Assembly (NCBI GenBank): GCA_000612485.1
Contig: CP007494.1
Location: forward strand, 372,001 to 436,000
Source of the DNA: Bordetella holmesii ATCC 51541
GTDB taxonomy: Bacteria; Pseudomonadota; Gammaproteobacteria; Burkholderiales; Burkholderiaceae_B
DNA: 64,000 bases
Reading direction: 5' to 3'
The notes beneath the pieces were generated by a model. It made no database searches. It was not told the origin of the DNA and saw only the letters and a program-made list of their open reading frames with translations. A program made the position numbers and the translations under genes. Positions 55,629 to 64,000 of this stretch are shown one piece after another; the stretch's first letter is position 1; every line of letters begins with the position of its first letter.

Positions 55629-57565
55629 TTATTGGGCGGGTGTGCGGTAGCGTTCCTCGCGATACGCCCAACTGGGCCATAAGGCATATGCCAGGGCCTC
55701 TTCGGTCAGGGCAGGATCGCCCGCTATCGGCTCGAAGCGATCTTGCTGATCCCGTGGCAGCCTGACATACCGGAATGACTCTGGCGTCTTGCGCGGTTCA
55801 ATGACCACCAGCGAGTCGCCGCGCAGATAGCCATAGTTGTCGCCATACTGCATGATGGCGCGATCAGGATCGCGCTGCATCAAATCACTGCCCAGCATGG
55901 GATTGACGTTGTCCACGCCCATGAGCGAGAGCAGCGCGGGCGCCATGTCGATCTGGCTGACCAGGCGATCGTCCTGCCGCGGAGCGATGCTGCCGCCCAG
56001 AATCAGCGCAGGAATCTGGAAATGCCGCACCGGCACCAGATTGGCCCCGAAAACCCGCGAATCGTGGTCAGCAATGACCAGAAAAACCGTATCGTCCCAG
56101 TACGGTGCCTGGCGCGCCTTCTCGAAAAACTGACCCAGCGCCCAATCGGCATAGCGTACCGTGTTCTCGACCGATGCGGGTTCGCCCTGCAGCGTGATGC
56201 GCCCTGCCGGGTACTCCCAGGGAGAATGGTTGCTCACCGAAAACGCCAGTGTGAACACGGGCTGGTCGCCGCCCTGCCGCAGCAGCCTATCCACCTGCGT
56301 GAACATGTCCTCGTCGGACGCTCCCCAGGAGCCGACGAAAACGGGATCGACGAAATCCTTGCGGTCTACGATCTGATCGAAGCCATTGCCCAGGAAAAAT
56401 CCGCGCATATTGTCAAAGTGCGATTCGCCTCCGTAGACAAAGCGCGAATGGTAGCCATGCGCTTTGAGCACAGACGCCAGCGTGAAGAAGTTGGTCTGCG
56501 AGCGAGGCAGCTTCACCACGGCCTCGGCCACCGTAGGCAGGTAGCCGGCGGTCACGGCTTCGATGCCGCGCACCGAACGCGTGCCCGTGGCGTACGCGCG
56601 GTGGAACATCCACCCCTGCTTGCCCAGCTTGTCGAGTTCAGGCGTCAGGTTGGCGCCACCCAGGCTGCCGACATACTGCGCGCCCAGGCTCTCTTGCAGA
56701 ATGATGACCAGATTCAGGGGCTTCTGACGCCGCACCGTGGCCGTTTGCGCATGCACGCTGGGATATCCGGGATCAAGCTCAGGCCCCTCGATGCCTGAGG
56801 CCTGACGCACCACGGCGTTCATGCGGTCTACCGGCATCGGCGGATAAAGCGCGGCGGAAGAGCGTTCATCGCGCAGGCGATACGCGGCATCGAGCACGTT
56901 GTAGAGCGAATTCAAGGGCAAGGTGTTGACCATCGCATCGCTGCTGAACGCGACCACCGACGGATTGATGGGCCGATGCTCCAGCGTGCCGCGTATGGCC
57001 AGCACCACGACCGCCAGCGTAACCAGCGAGGCAATGGGGCGTTTCCACCAGGCCATACGTCTGTCGGTGCGGCCGACCGGAAAGAGACGCCGCGCCGCCC
57101 AAGCCGCCAGCACCAGCACAAGGAAGGCCGCCAGCAATACCAGTTTGTAGCCTTCCCAGAGCATGCCGGCCACCTCGCGCAGATGCACCAGATACTCGAA
57201 GTAGAGCCGGTTGGGCCGGGTGTCGTACTCGGCAATGAACTGCGGCGTGGAGACCTCCAGCAGCACCAGCAGCATCCACCAGATACGGAACCACCAGGCA
57301 GTCAGTCTCACGCCCCACGGACGGTGACCAAACCAATAGGAGAAAACCGCCGGGATGGCGACCACCATGCCCACCATCACCAGGTCGATGCGCCAGCCAC
57401 CGAACACAACGGGCCAGAGGCCACCTGCCGTCTCCACTCGCCCCATTGCCAGCAGGCCAGACCCAGACGGCTTGCAGTCAGCAACAACAAGGCCGCAATC
57501 ACGAATCGTAACGTCAATCTGCGCAAAATCCGCTCCGTAAACGAGCCGCTTCCGACCCAGTCCAC
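55629..57565 (-). pseudogene. LTA synthase-like membrane sulfatase-fold enzyme (phosphoglycerol transferase family), single-base frameshift near the start
   Basis: About 645 residues after repair. The natural N-terminus begins at GTG 57565 with FTERILRRLTLRFVIAALLL, and the main frame takes over at GGLWPVVFGGWRIDLVMVGM if one base is added near 57424. Several membrane segments precede an extracytoplasmic alkaline-phosphatase-fold domain with IILQESLGAQYVGSLGG, the nucleophile region YATGTRSVRGIEA (Thr) and VIADHDSRV. Relatives include LtaS and OpgB/MdoB, which move phosphoglycerol groups. In Gram-negatives the likely target is an envelope glycan. It is convergent with fahA across the terminator. 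Confidence 0.85.
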
Positions 57566-57604
57566 ATGATGTCGGCGGACACAGTCCGCCGGCCATGAAA
57601 ATAC

Positions 57605-58339
57605 TCAGCGCGACGCATCCATACCGCGCAGACGCTCGCGGCTGTTACTCAGATGCGTGCGCATGGCCGCGCGCGCGGCCTCGGCATCCTGGCGGCGAAT
57701 CGCGCCGTAGATGGTTTCGTGCTCGAAATTGACGCGCACCAGATAGGGCTCGTCATCCTCGGAGGCGAGTCGGGCCGAGTTGATGCGGGTATGCGGAATG
57801 ACCGCCGACCCCAAGTGCGACATCAAATCGGCGAAATAACGATTGCCCGTTGCCTGGGCCACGAGCAGATGAAACTCGAAATCCGGCGTGATCGTATCGC
57901 CCTGCTCGCGCATCCGGCTCTGAAAGGTGTCCAGCGTGCGCCGCATCGCAGCCAATTGCTCGGGCGTGCGCCTCAACGCCGCCAGACCCGCAGCCTCGGT
58001 TTCCACACAGACGCGCAGCTCAAGCAGCACCAGGACACCGCGCACCGCGCCCAGATCGGCCGGATCGACGCGAAAATCCGTCCCGCCGGCCGGTTGCAGG
58101 GCGTATGTCCCTACGCCATGATGGGTGACGACCAGGCCGCTGGCCTGCAGGCGCGAAAGGGCTTCACGCACGACCGTGCGGCTCACCCCGAACTGCCGCA
58201 TGATTTCAGATTCGGTCGGCAGTTTCTGGCCGGGTGCGATGGCGCCGGCCCGTATACGCTCGGTAAAGCTCTCGACCAGCCCTTGGGCCAGATTGCGCGG
58301 GCGCCGTAGCACGGCCTGCGAGTCGTAGAGAACAGTCAT
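57605..58339 (-). CDS. GntR-family regulator, FadR/FCD subfamily
   Basis: 244 residues from ATG 58339. Winged helix GAIAPGQKLPTESEIMRQFGVSRTVVREALSRLQASGLV, then an FCD domain with DFEFHLLVAQATGN and a late HETIYGAI metal/ligand segment. The start overlaps the stop of the BMP-like gene (ATGA), so it is the last gene of a Bug-BMP-GntR operon and probably controls it. Intact. Confidence 0.93.
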   Translation of the reverse strand: MTVLYDSQAVLRRPRNLAQGLVESFTERIRAGAIAPGQKLPTESEIMRQFGVSRTVVREALSRLQASGLVVTHHGVGTYALQPAGGTDFRVDPADLGAVRGVLVLLELRVCVETEAAGLAALRRTPEQLAAMRRTLDTFQSRMREQGDTITPDFEFHLLVAQATGNRYFADLMSHLGSAVIPHTRINSARLASEDDEPYLVRVNFEHETIYGAIRRQDAEAARAAMRTHLSNSRERLRGMDASR

Positions 58340-59325
58340 CGAGAGAGTCCCGGCAGCCAACAGCCGGGTGGAGAAAAAAAACCGGCCTCATTATACCGGC
58401 GGGTCTCCTCCGACAACGCCTCTGAAACAGGTGAAAATTCGGGTCCCACGTAGTCCTGCGCGAGGCTTATCCGGCCCTGGCTCAAACGCGCCGACCATTC
58501 GTCAAGCGCGGCACGCTCGGCCGCACTCACCTCAGGGCCCAGCACGAGCCGCAACGCCTGAGCGTGCTCCAGCCCGAAGGTCGTCAACCGCCCCGTGGCC
58601 AGCCGCGCGGCGGCATGGTCTGCGGCTGCCCGTTGGACACATAGCCCAGAGTCGGCCAGCGCCGAGGCCAGAAAAACCTGCGGATCGCGTGCCACCCAAT
58701 CGACAACATTGCCTATCTGCCAGACGCCAGCCTGCCTGCACGCGGCGCTCAACCCTGGCCTGCCGGCATCCAGCATGGCGAAGATGACGCGCGCGCCTTG
58801 CGCCATCATGGCCTGTCCCCACCTGCCGGCCAGCTCCGGGTCATGCTGGTTGCCGCAAAATCCCGTCAAGGGATCGCGGCCACTGATGCGCTGGACACCG
58901 TCTGCGTAGGCGGCGCGCCCTTTGAGCCCAGGCCGCACACGCTCACCCGACAGATGCGCTGCCGCGCCGTCTCCCGCGCGCAAGGCGGCGAGGATGCCGG
59001 CCAGAAAAGCGGTGTGTTCCTGCAGGATTTCATAGCTGGCCACGTTGCCTGCCACATGGCTGCCCTGGGTAATGGCGAACTGCGTGCCGGGAAAGTCTTT
59101 CGCCACCGCCGACACCGGCACATCACCCTGCCCGCCGTGCACGATCACTAAGTCCGGCGAGCTGGCGCACAACGCCCGCAAGGCGTGCTCCCGCGCCTGG
59201 GCATCGGCGATCCAATGCACCTCCAGACGCTGCCCGGCCTGCTCTGCCCGCGCGGCCCCGGTCAGGGCCGCTTCATTGAAACCGCCTCGTTGTCCAAATA
59301 ACACCAGCAAACGGCGCGCACTCAT
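58336..59325 (-). CDS. BMP/PnrA-like substrate-binding protein without a signal peptide
   Basis: 329 residues from ATG 59325. The fold resembles BMP-family (Med/PnrA) ligand-binding proteins: FGQRGGFNEAALTGAARAEQ, PDLVIVHGGQGDVPVSAVAKDFPGTQFAI, YADGVQRISGRDPLTGFCGNQHDPELAG. Normal members are lipoproteins of nucleoside or sugar-like ABC importers, but here the N-terminus is MSARRLLVLFGQ with no signal or lipobox, so it is probably cytoplasmic. It overlaps both neighbours by ATGA junctions, between a Bug protein and a GntR regulator. No permease genes are present. Confidence 0.72.
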   Translation of the reverse strand: MSARRLLVLFGQRGGFNEAALTGAARAEQAGQRLEVHWIADAQAREHALRALCASSPDLVIVHGGQGDVPVSAVAKDFPGTQFAITQGSHVAGNVASYEILQEHTAFLAGILAALRAGDGAAAHLSGERVRPGLKGRAAYADGVQRISGRDPLTGFCGNQHDPELAGRWGQAMMAQGARVIFAMLDAGRPGLSAACRQAGVWQIGNVVDWVARDPQVFLASALADSGLCVQRAAADHAAARLATGRLTTFGLEHAQALRLVLGPEVSAAERAALDEWSARLSQGRISLAQDYVGPEFSPVSEALSEETRRYNEAGFFSPPGCWLPGLSR

Positions 59326-60293
59326 AGCCCCGCTCCGCTTTGACGAACGACTGGCTCCCACGCCAAGGCCTGGCGACTGACAAAAGCGGAGAACTCGGCT
59401 GGCGACTTGCGATCCAGCACGAAGCCCTGCGCCTGTAACCGGCTCCGGATCTCGGCGTCGGCCAGGACATGCGTGGTGGCCTGGTCCAGCCGCTGCACGA
59501 CCTCTTCCGGCACCCCGGCAGGCGCCGAAATACCCACGAAGTTCTCGGCGATCAATTCGGGCAGTCCCAGCTCACCGACAGACGGGATGTCGGGCGCCTG
59601 CGGCACGCGCCCGGCGGTTGTCACCGCCAGCAGGCGCAATTGACCGGAGCGCAAAAAGGGCAGATTCTGCGGCAACGCATCCACTGCCACGCGTATCTGG
59701 CCACCCAGCAAATCGTTGCGCATCGCGCCCGACCCTTTATAGGGAATATGCTGCAGGCGCAGCCTTGCCTGCTGCGCATAGAGTTCGCCCACGATCTGGC
59801 CAACCGAGGCCAGCCCGCCGCTGCCGTACTGCACCGCTTGCGGCTGCTCGCGTATCCAGGCGGTGAGTTCGGCCAAGGTGCTCACCGGCACGTCGGGACG
59901 CACCACGAACGCGGTAGGAACCGCACCGACATAGGCAATATGCCGAAAGCTCTTGATCGGATCGTAGGCGCGCGCCGGCATCAACGCCGGCGAGATCGAA
60001 AGAGGAGCCGAATTGGACATCAGCAAGGTGTACCCGTCGGCAGGCGCCTGCGCGACAAGGGATGCACCCAGCGTGGACCCGGCCCCCGGTTTGTTCTCGA
60101 TTACCACGCTCTGGCCCAGATGCTCGGCCAACGCCGGCGCGATCAAACGGGCGGCAATATCGCTGGCCCCTCCGGGCGGAAAAGTCACGATCAGCCGCAA
60201 TGGACGCTGTGGCCACGGCGAGGCGGCGCGTGCGACACGAACCAGGGGCAGCGCGGCGCTGGCCAGAAGGAGTTGGCGACGGGAAAGCATCAT
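59322..60293 (-). CDS. Bug/TctC family solute-binding protein
   Basis: 323 residues if started at ATG 60293 (MMLSRRQLLLASAALPLVRVARA), a Tat- or Sec-type signal; GTG 60317 is an alternative start. Bug motifs are RLIVTFPPGGASDIAARLIAPAL, ENKPGAGSTLGASLVAQAPADGYTLLM and HIPYKGSGAMRNDL. First gene of an operon with the BMP-like and GntR genes; the ATGA overlap with the BMP-like gene suggests coupled expression. Ligand unknown. Confidence 0.92.
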   Translation of the reverse strand: MMLSRRQLLLASAALPLVRVARAASPWPQRPLRLIVTFPPGGASDIAARLIAPALAEHLGQSVVIENKPGAGSTLGASLVAQAPADGYTLLMSNSAPLSISPALMPARAYDPIKSFRHIAYVGAVPTAFVVRPDVPVSTLAELTAWIREQPQAVQYGSGGLASVGQIVGELYAQQARLRLQHIPYKGSGAMRNDLLGGQIRVAVDALPQNLPFLRSGQLRLLAVTTAGRVPQAPDIPSVGELGLPELIAENFVGISAPAGVPEEVVQRLDQATTHVLADAEIRSRLQAQGFVLDRKSPAEFSAFVSRQALAWEPVVRQSGAGL

Positions 60294-60385
60294 GAGGGCT
60301 CGGCGAAAAGCCCTCACTCTAGAAAAACCCGGTTACCGCCACAAAGACTTTATAGCCGTTTGTTTATGGGCGTTTGCTTATGCCT

Positions 60386-61696
60386 TCAACCCAGGGCAAG
60401 CGTGAAGCGGGTGCCGCGCTGCGGGCCTTCGCGCGTGGAGTCAACCGCCAGCGTCCAGTCCTGCATGTCGCAAACCTGCTTGGCGATGGCCAGACCCAGG
60501 CCATGCGGCAGCTCGTTGTCATTGAGCGCACTCCCGGTGTCGCGCAGGCGGCGGCTGTAATAGCGCTGAAAGACAAAAGGCAGTTCGTCGGGCGCGATAC
60601 CCCGGCCGTTGTCGGCCAGCACCAGGTTACCCGCGGCGTTCAGGCTGGCGCGCAATTGCGCCGGGGCGGCATGCTCGATGGCATTACGCACCAGATTCCG
60701 CAACACCGTCAGCAAGGCATAGCGGTCGATGAGGCGGGACACGTTCTCATCGATGTCGTTGGCAAAACTCAAGCCCGCCAGTTCGGCACTGCCGGCAAAC
60801 CCCTGCCAGGCCGCCTGCATGCAGTCAGCCAGCTTGACGCTCTCGGCTGCCCGCGGTTCTTCGCGCGCCATGGCGCGCGCGCTCTCGAGCGAGGAGGAAA
60901 TGCTGTCGACGTCATCGACGATGCGCGCCAGCCGGCGCTGCGTGTCGTCCGGCAAACGCCGGTCCATCTGCATCATCTCGCTATCGGAACGTATGCTCGC
61001 CAGTGGCGTTCGGATTTCGTGGCTCAAATTGGCGGCGAACTCGCGCTGGCGCGCGATGGACCTGTCCACCTGGTTCTGTACCCGATTGAAGGCTTCGACC
61101 AGACGTCCGGCCTCATCATCACGCGTGACAGCCATGTCGGGTGCGCCGGGCGCCCAGTTGGCAAGGTGGTCGGTGACATCGATCAGCGGGCCCACCACAT
61201 AGCCGGCCAGGCGGCGGGCCAGGCCATACGCCACCACAATACACACCGCCCCCACGCCCAACACGAACAGCCCAAAATTCTGTACCCGCTCTTCGTTGTC
61301 CGTGGCGTCATACATGACGTAGACCTTCCCCCTGCCCTGGCTGGCATCGGCGACCATCACATGCCAGGTATCAGCGCCGGGTTCGAGCAAATGCAAACCA
61401 TTGTCCAGGCCGCGCAACGGCTCCGGCATATCGTCATCGACCTCGCCGGGCACATGAAGCCAGGCGTGCATGGCGCCGCCCAGCTCGCGTGAGCCGCGGT
61501 CGGGCACATAGGCCGGCTCGACGGCCAGGTGCTGAATGACCCGCTCGGTTTCGGTGGTGAGGATGTCGTTGACCAGATCATCTTCCATCTGATCAAACGT
61601 GAGATAGGTCAACAACGCCAACACCGTGACGAAGACCGACACGATGCCGGTCAGCGCCCAGACCACGCGCTGGGTCAGTGTCCCGTTGCCGCTCAC
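60386..61696 (-). CDS. Two-component sensor histidine kinase
   Basis: 436 residues from GTG 61696, which overlaps the response-regulator stop (GTGA). Membrane segments near residues 13-35 and 145-170 enclose a periplasmic sensor of about 110 residues; HAMP-like linker (DVTDHLANWAPG); H-box REFAANLSHEIRTPLASIR; N, G1 and G2 boxes (NLVRNAIEHAA, LADNGRGIAPDELPFVFQRYY, HGLGLAIAK). EnvZ/OmpR-type histidine kinase architecture. Stimulus unknown. Confidence 0.94.
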   Translation of the reverse strand: MSGNGTLTQRVVWALTGIVSVFVTVLALLTYLTFDQMEDDLVNDILTTETERVIQHLAVEPAYVPDRGSRELGGAMHAWLHVPGEVDDDMPEPLRGLDNGLHLLEPGADTWHVMVADASQGRGKVYVMYDATDNEERVQNFGLFVLGVGAVCIVVAYGLARRLAGYVVGPLIDVTDHLANWAPGAPDMAVTRDDEAGRLVEAFNRVQNQVDRSIARQREFAANLSHEIRTPLASIRSDSEMMQMDRRLPDDTQRRLARIVDDVDSISSSLESARAMAREEPRAAESVKLADCMQAAWQGFAGSAELAGLSFANDIDENVSRLIDRYALLTVLRNLVRNAIEHAAPAQLRASLNAAGNLVLADNGRGIAPDELPFVFQRYYSRRLRDTGSALNDNELPHGLGLAIAKQVCDMQDWTLAVDSTREGPQRGTRFTLALG

Positions 61697-62382
61697 GAGG
61701 CGTCTGGCGCCACGAGGCGCCAACCCATACCATGCACGGTTTCGATACCGTCAAAACCTGCTTCGCTCAGAGCCCGGCGCAACAAATGCACCTGGCTGCG
61801 CAGGGCATCGGAGGCCGGGGGCTCGTCGCCCCACAGCGCATTTTCCAGTGTCTCGCGCGAGACGACATTGCCCGGGTCGCGCAACAGCATCTCGACGATG
61901 ATCACGGACTTGTGCGCCAGATGCACCGGCCGGCCCTGCACGCTGACTTCACGACTACGGCTATCCAACGCCAGCGGCCCGCAACGGTAGATTGCATCGA
62001 CCACCGAACGGCGCGAGCGTTGGACCAGCGCCAGCAATCGCGCCTTGACCTCGGCCAGTGCGAAAGGTTTGGTGAGATAGTCGTCCGCGCCATGCGAAAA
62101 ACCGGCCAGCTTATCCTCCAGGCCATCGTGCGCCGTGAGCACCAGCACGGGGACCGGCTTGCGCATTTCCTGGCGCAGCGCATGCAGCACGGCATAGCCT
62201 TCCTTGCCGGGCAAGCCGATATCCAGAATCACGGCATCGAACTCCTGACGCTGCAGCATACTCAACGCGGCATGCCCATCGTACGCAACATCGGGCAGAA
62301 ACCCATGGATCTGCAGGTAATCGTACAGATTGCCCGCAATGGTGAGATTGTCCTCGACGATGAGTACTCGCGCGACCGTCAT
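61693..62382 (-). CDS. OmpR-family response regulator
   Basis: 229 residues from ATG 62382, 2 bases after the upstream oxidase gene. Receiver domain with acidic pocket VEDN, phospho-acceptor Asp54 in ILDIGLPG, Thr in VLTAHDG and Lys in YLTKPF; then a winged helix DNA-binding domain (VVSRETLENALWGDEPPASDALRSQVHLLRRAL). Coupled with the kinase downstream. Confidence 0.95.
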   Translation of the reverse strand: MTVARVLIVEDNLTIAGNLYDYLQIHGFLPDVAYDGHAALSMLQRQEFDAVILDIGLPGKEGYAVLHALRQEMRKPVPVLVLTAHDGLEDKLAGFSHGADDYLTKPFALAEVKARLLALVQRSRRSVVDAIYRCGPLALDSRSREVSVQGRPVHLAHKSVIIVEMLLRDPGNVVSRETLENALWGDEPPASDALRSQVHLLRRALSEAGFDGIETVHGMGWRLVAPDAS

Positions 62383-62384
62383 GC

Positions 62385-63803
62385 TCAATCCGCCTGCAGC
62401 ACTTTGCCTGGGTTCATCATCCCCTCGGGATCCAGGGCGGTCTTGATGCGTTTCATCAGCGTCAGCTCCACCGCGCTTTTGTAGCGGGGCAATTCGTCAC
62501 GTTTGAGCTGCCCCACGCCATGCTCGGCACTGATGGACCCGCCGTGAGCCTGTACGCTGCGATGCACGACCTCGTAGACGGCGGGCTGCAGCGCCAGAAG
62601 GTCTGCCTCGGTCTGGCCCGGGCCGCGCGCCACGTTGTAGTGCAGATTACCATCGCCAAGATGCCCGAAAATCACATTACGCACCCCGGCAAACCGGGCC
62701 TGCAGCTGCGCATTGGTGACTTGCACGAAATGCGCAATGGCAGAGATTGGCAGCGAGACGTCATGCTTGATCGCCTTGCCCAACTCCGCTTCGGCCAGAG
62801 GAATGCTTTCGCGCAGGTGCCAGAGTGCCTGGCTCTGCGCCAGGTTTTCCGCGATGGCGGCATCGCCCACCAGGCCGTCCTCGATAGCCGCGCCCAGCAC
62901 GGCCTCGAACCGTTCGCGGGCGTGGGCTTCGCTTTCGCTATCGGAGAGCTCAAGCAACGCAAACCAGGGTGCCTGCAGCGATGCGCCCTCAAAGGGCAGA
63001 CGCTGCTGCGGAAACAACCGCACGACGGCGTGCAGGCAGTCTGCCGCCATGAGTTCGAAGCCCGTCAACGCGGCGCCAAACCCGGTGCGGGCGCGAGCCA
63101 GCAGCTCGACCGCCTCTTGCACACTGCCGACCGTCAGCAATGCCGTACAACGGGCCACCGGCAGCGGGTAAAGCTTGAGGGTCGCCGCGGTGATCACACC
63201 CAGCGTGCCTTCGCTGCCGATATATAAATCGCGCAGATCGTAGCCGGTGTTGTCTTTGCGCAAGCCACGCAGCCCGTTCCAGATGTCGCCCTCGGCGGTA
63301 ACGACCTCCAGACCCAGAGCCAGTTCACGCGCATTGCCGTAGCGCAGCACCTGCGTGCCGCCGGCGTTGGTGGCGAGGTTGCCGCCTATGGTGCAACTGC
63401 CCTCGGCCGCCAGACTCAGCGGGAAAAGCCGGCCAGCCTGTTCGGCTGCGTCCTGCACGGCCCGCAGCACGCAGCCGGCTTCGACGGTGATCGTGTCATT
63501 GGCGGTGTCGATGGCCCGTATGCGATTCAAGCGCGCGGTCGACAGAATCACGGCCGTGCCGCTGTCATCTGGGGTGGCACCGCCACAAAGGCCGGTGTTG
63601 CCTCCCTGCGGCACCACCGGCGCGCCATGCTGGCGGCACAGGCGCAGTGCGGCGGCAACCTCTTCGGTGGATCCTGGCCGCGCAACGGCCAGCGCGCGGC
63701 CGCGGTAGCGGCGCCGCCAATCCAGAACATAGGGTTCGGCATCGTCGCCGACCAGCACATGGGCCGGGCCCAGCAAGGACTGGAGATCTTGCAGCAGAGT
63801 CAT
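62385..63803 (-). CDS. FAD-binding oxidase, D-2-hydroxyacid/D-2-hydroxyglutarate dehydrogenase type
   Basis: 472 residues. FAD_binding_4 domain with PQGGNTGLCGGATPD and CTIGGNLATNAGGTQVLRYGN; C-terminal oxidase domain with FGHLGDGNLHYNV and SISAEHGVGQLKRDEL (metal-binding His residues). These match D-2-hydroxyglutarate/D-lactate dehydrogenases. It is a paralogue of 26723-28033. It sits two bases before the response-regulator gene, so the two-component genes may be cotranscribed with it. Confidence 0.92.
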   Translation of the reverse strand: MTLLQDLQSLLGPAHVLVGDDAEPYVLDWRRRYRGRALAVARPGSTEEVAAALRLCRQHGAPVVPQGGNTGLCGGATPDDSGTAVILSTARLNRIRAIDTANDTITVEAGCVLRAVQDAAEQAGRLFPLSLAAEGSCTIGGNLATNAGGTQVLRYGNARELALGLEVVTAEGDIWNGLRGLRKDNTGYDLRDLYIGSEGTLGVITAATLKLYPLPVARCTALLTVGSVQEAVELLARARTGFGAALTGFELMAADCLHAVVRLFPQQRLPFEGASLQAPWFALLELSDSESEAHARERFEAVLGAAIEDGLVGDAAIAENLAQSQALWHLRESIPLAEAELGKAIKHDVSLPISAIAHFVQVTNAQLQARFAGVRNVIFGHLGDGNLHYNVARGPGQTEADLLALQPAVYEVVHRSVQAHGGSISAEHGVGQLKRDELPRYKSAVELTLMKRIKTALDPEGMMNPGKVLQAD

Positions 63804-63875
63804 GTCAGGCGCGCTCGCAGTGGCGTCCGGGGCAGCCCGGTCGATAGATAGCGTCCTATTGTAGGAGCTTCCGAC

Positions 63876-64000
63876 TCAACTGGCGGCGCGGTGGTCACTC
63901 CAATCGGCGATCCGGGCCAGCCGCATTCCGGTCAGGCCCGAGCAGAAGGCAGGAGAGGCGATGCGGTTGAGCAGAAAGGCGCGTTCCGGCACGGCCAGGC
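63876..64000 (-). CDS. 3' end of an unidentified gene (runs off the right edge)
   Basis: The last 41 codons of an open minus-strand frame, ending ARIADWSDHRAAS at TGA 63876-63878. Codon use is coding-like (GC at third positions). I do not recognise the family. It lies 72 bases upstream of the FAD-binding oxidase gene, so it could be in the same operon. Confidence 0.45.
   Translation of the reverse strand, partial: LAVPERAFLLNRIASPAFCSGLTGMRLARIADWSDHRAAS

Noticed and set aside
57655-58309. A 218-codon plus-strand frame opposite the GntR gene
   Set aside because: Antisense shadow; the minus-strand GntR protein has clear DNA-binding and FCD domains and is coupled to its neighbour.

Overview
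The window is about 65% GC and reads as a Bordetella-lineage betaproteobacterium (Alcaligenaceae). The evidence is the many Bug-type (TctC) solute-binding proteins, the mutM / TPR / lolB / ispE / tRNA-Gln / prs / rplY / pth / ychF housekeeping block, and two complete insertion sequences that I recognise as IS481 and IS1001. IS481 and an IS1001-like element together are best known from Bordetella holmesii, so a B. holmesii-like genome is my leading guess. That is inference from memory of the IS distribution, not from a search.

Layout. 1-6 kb: ftsY 5' end, rsmD (frameshifted), coaD, a 2[4Fe-4S] ferredoxin, a BenE-type transporter, a truncated MOSC protein and an AsmA protein. 6.3-11.7 kb: a DUF2946 / TonB-dependent receptor / PepSY metal-uptake operon whose last gene is split by IS1001. 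11.7-21.8 kb: an acyl-CoA catabolic island (FAH-family remnant, CoA-transferase remnant, enoyl-CoA hydratase, HMG-CoA lyase, acyl-CoA dehydrogenase, MmgE/PrpD protein, AMP-forming ligase, Bug protein) followed by a carboxylesterase. 22-36.3 kb: a second catabolic island with LysR regulators, remnants of a peptide/oligopeptide-type binding protein and a flavin monooxygenase, a Bug protein, a sulfatase, an FAD-linked oxidase, a Rieske oxygenase with its reductase, a GntR regulator with IS481 at its stop codon, an MFS transporter and a class II aldolase. 36.4-40.6 kb: a FecI/FecR/TonB-receptor surface-signalling set, broken in receptor and anti-sigma factor. 40.8-49.6 kb: the housekeeping block. 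49.7-55.6 kb: homogentisate catabolism (MBL-fold hydrolase, gutted FAD monooxygenase, DUF2783 protein, nonsense-mutated LysR, hmgA, fahA). 55.6-64 kb: an LTA-synthase-like membrane sulfatase-fold enzyme, a GntR/BMP/Bug operon, a two-component system and an FAD-linked oxidase.

Two kinds of damage stand out. Around a dozen genes can be restored by adding one base, nearly all inside a G or C run and always in the deletion direction; this one-sided pattern looks at least partly like sequencing or assembly error. Separately there are changes that cannot be homopolymer miscalls: two insertion sequences with target duplications, at least four scarless internal deletions, and two CAG-to-TAG nonsense changes. 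These fit a host-restricted genome losing catabolic and iron-uptake functions.

Functionally, the window holds peripheral catabolism for CoA-activated acids and aromatic compounds, with Bug proteins likely supplying solutes, beside an intact core of ribosome, lipid, isoprenoid and nucleotide genes. No CRISPR array, prophage or recognisable defence system was seen. The most original hypotheses are a possible 3-methylglutarate-type CoA pathway and an MhaAB-like hydroxylase feeding homogentisate.
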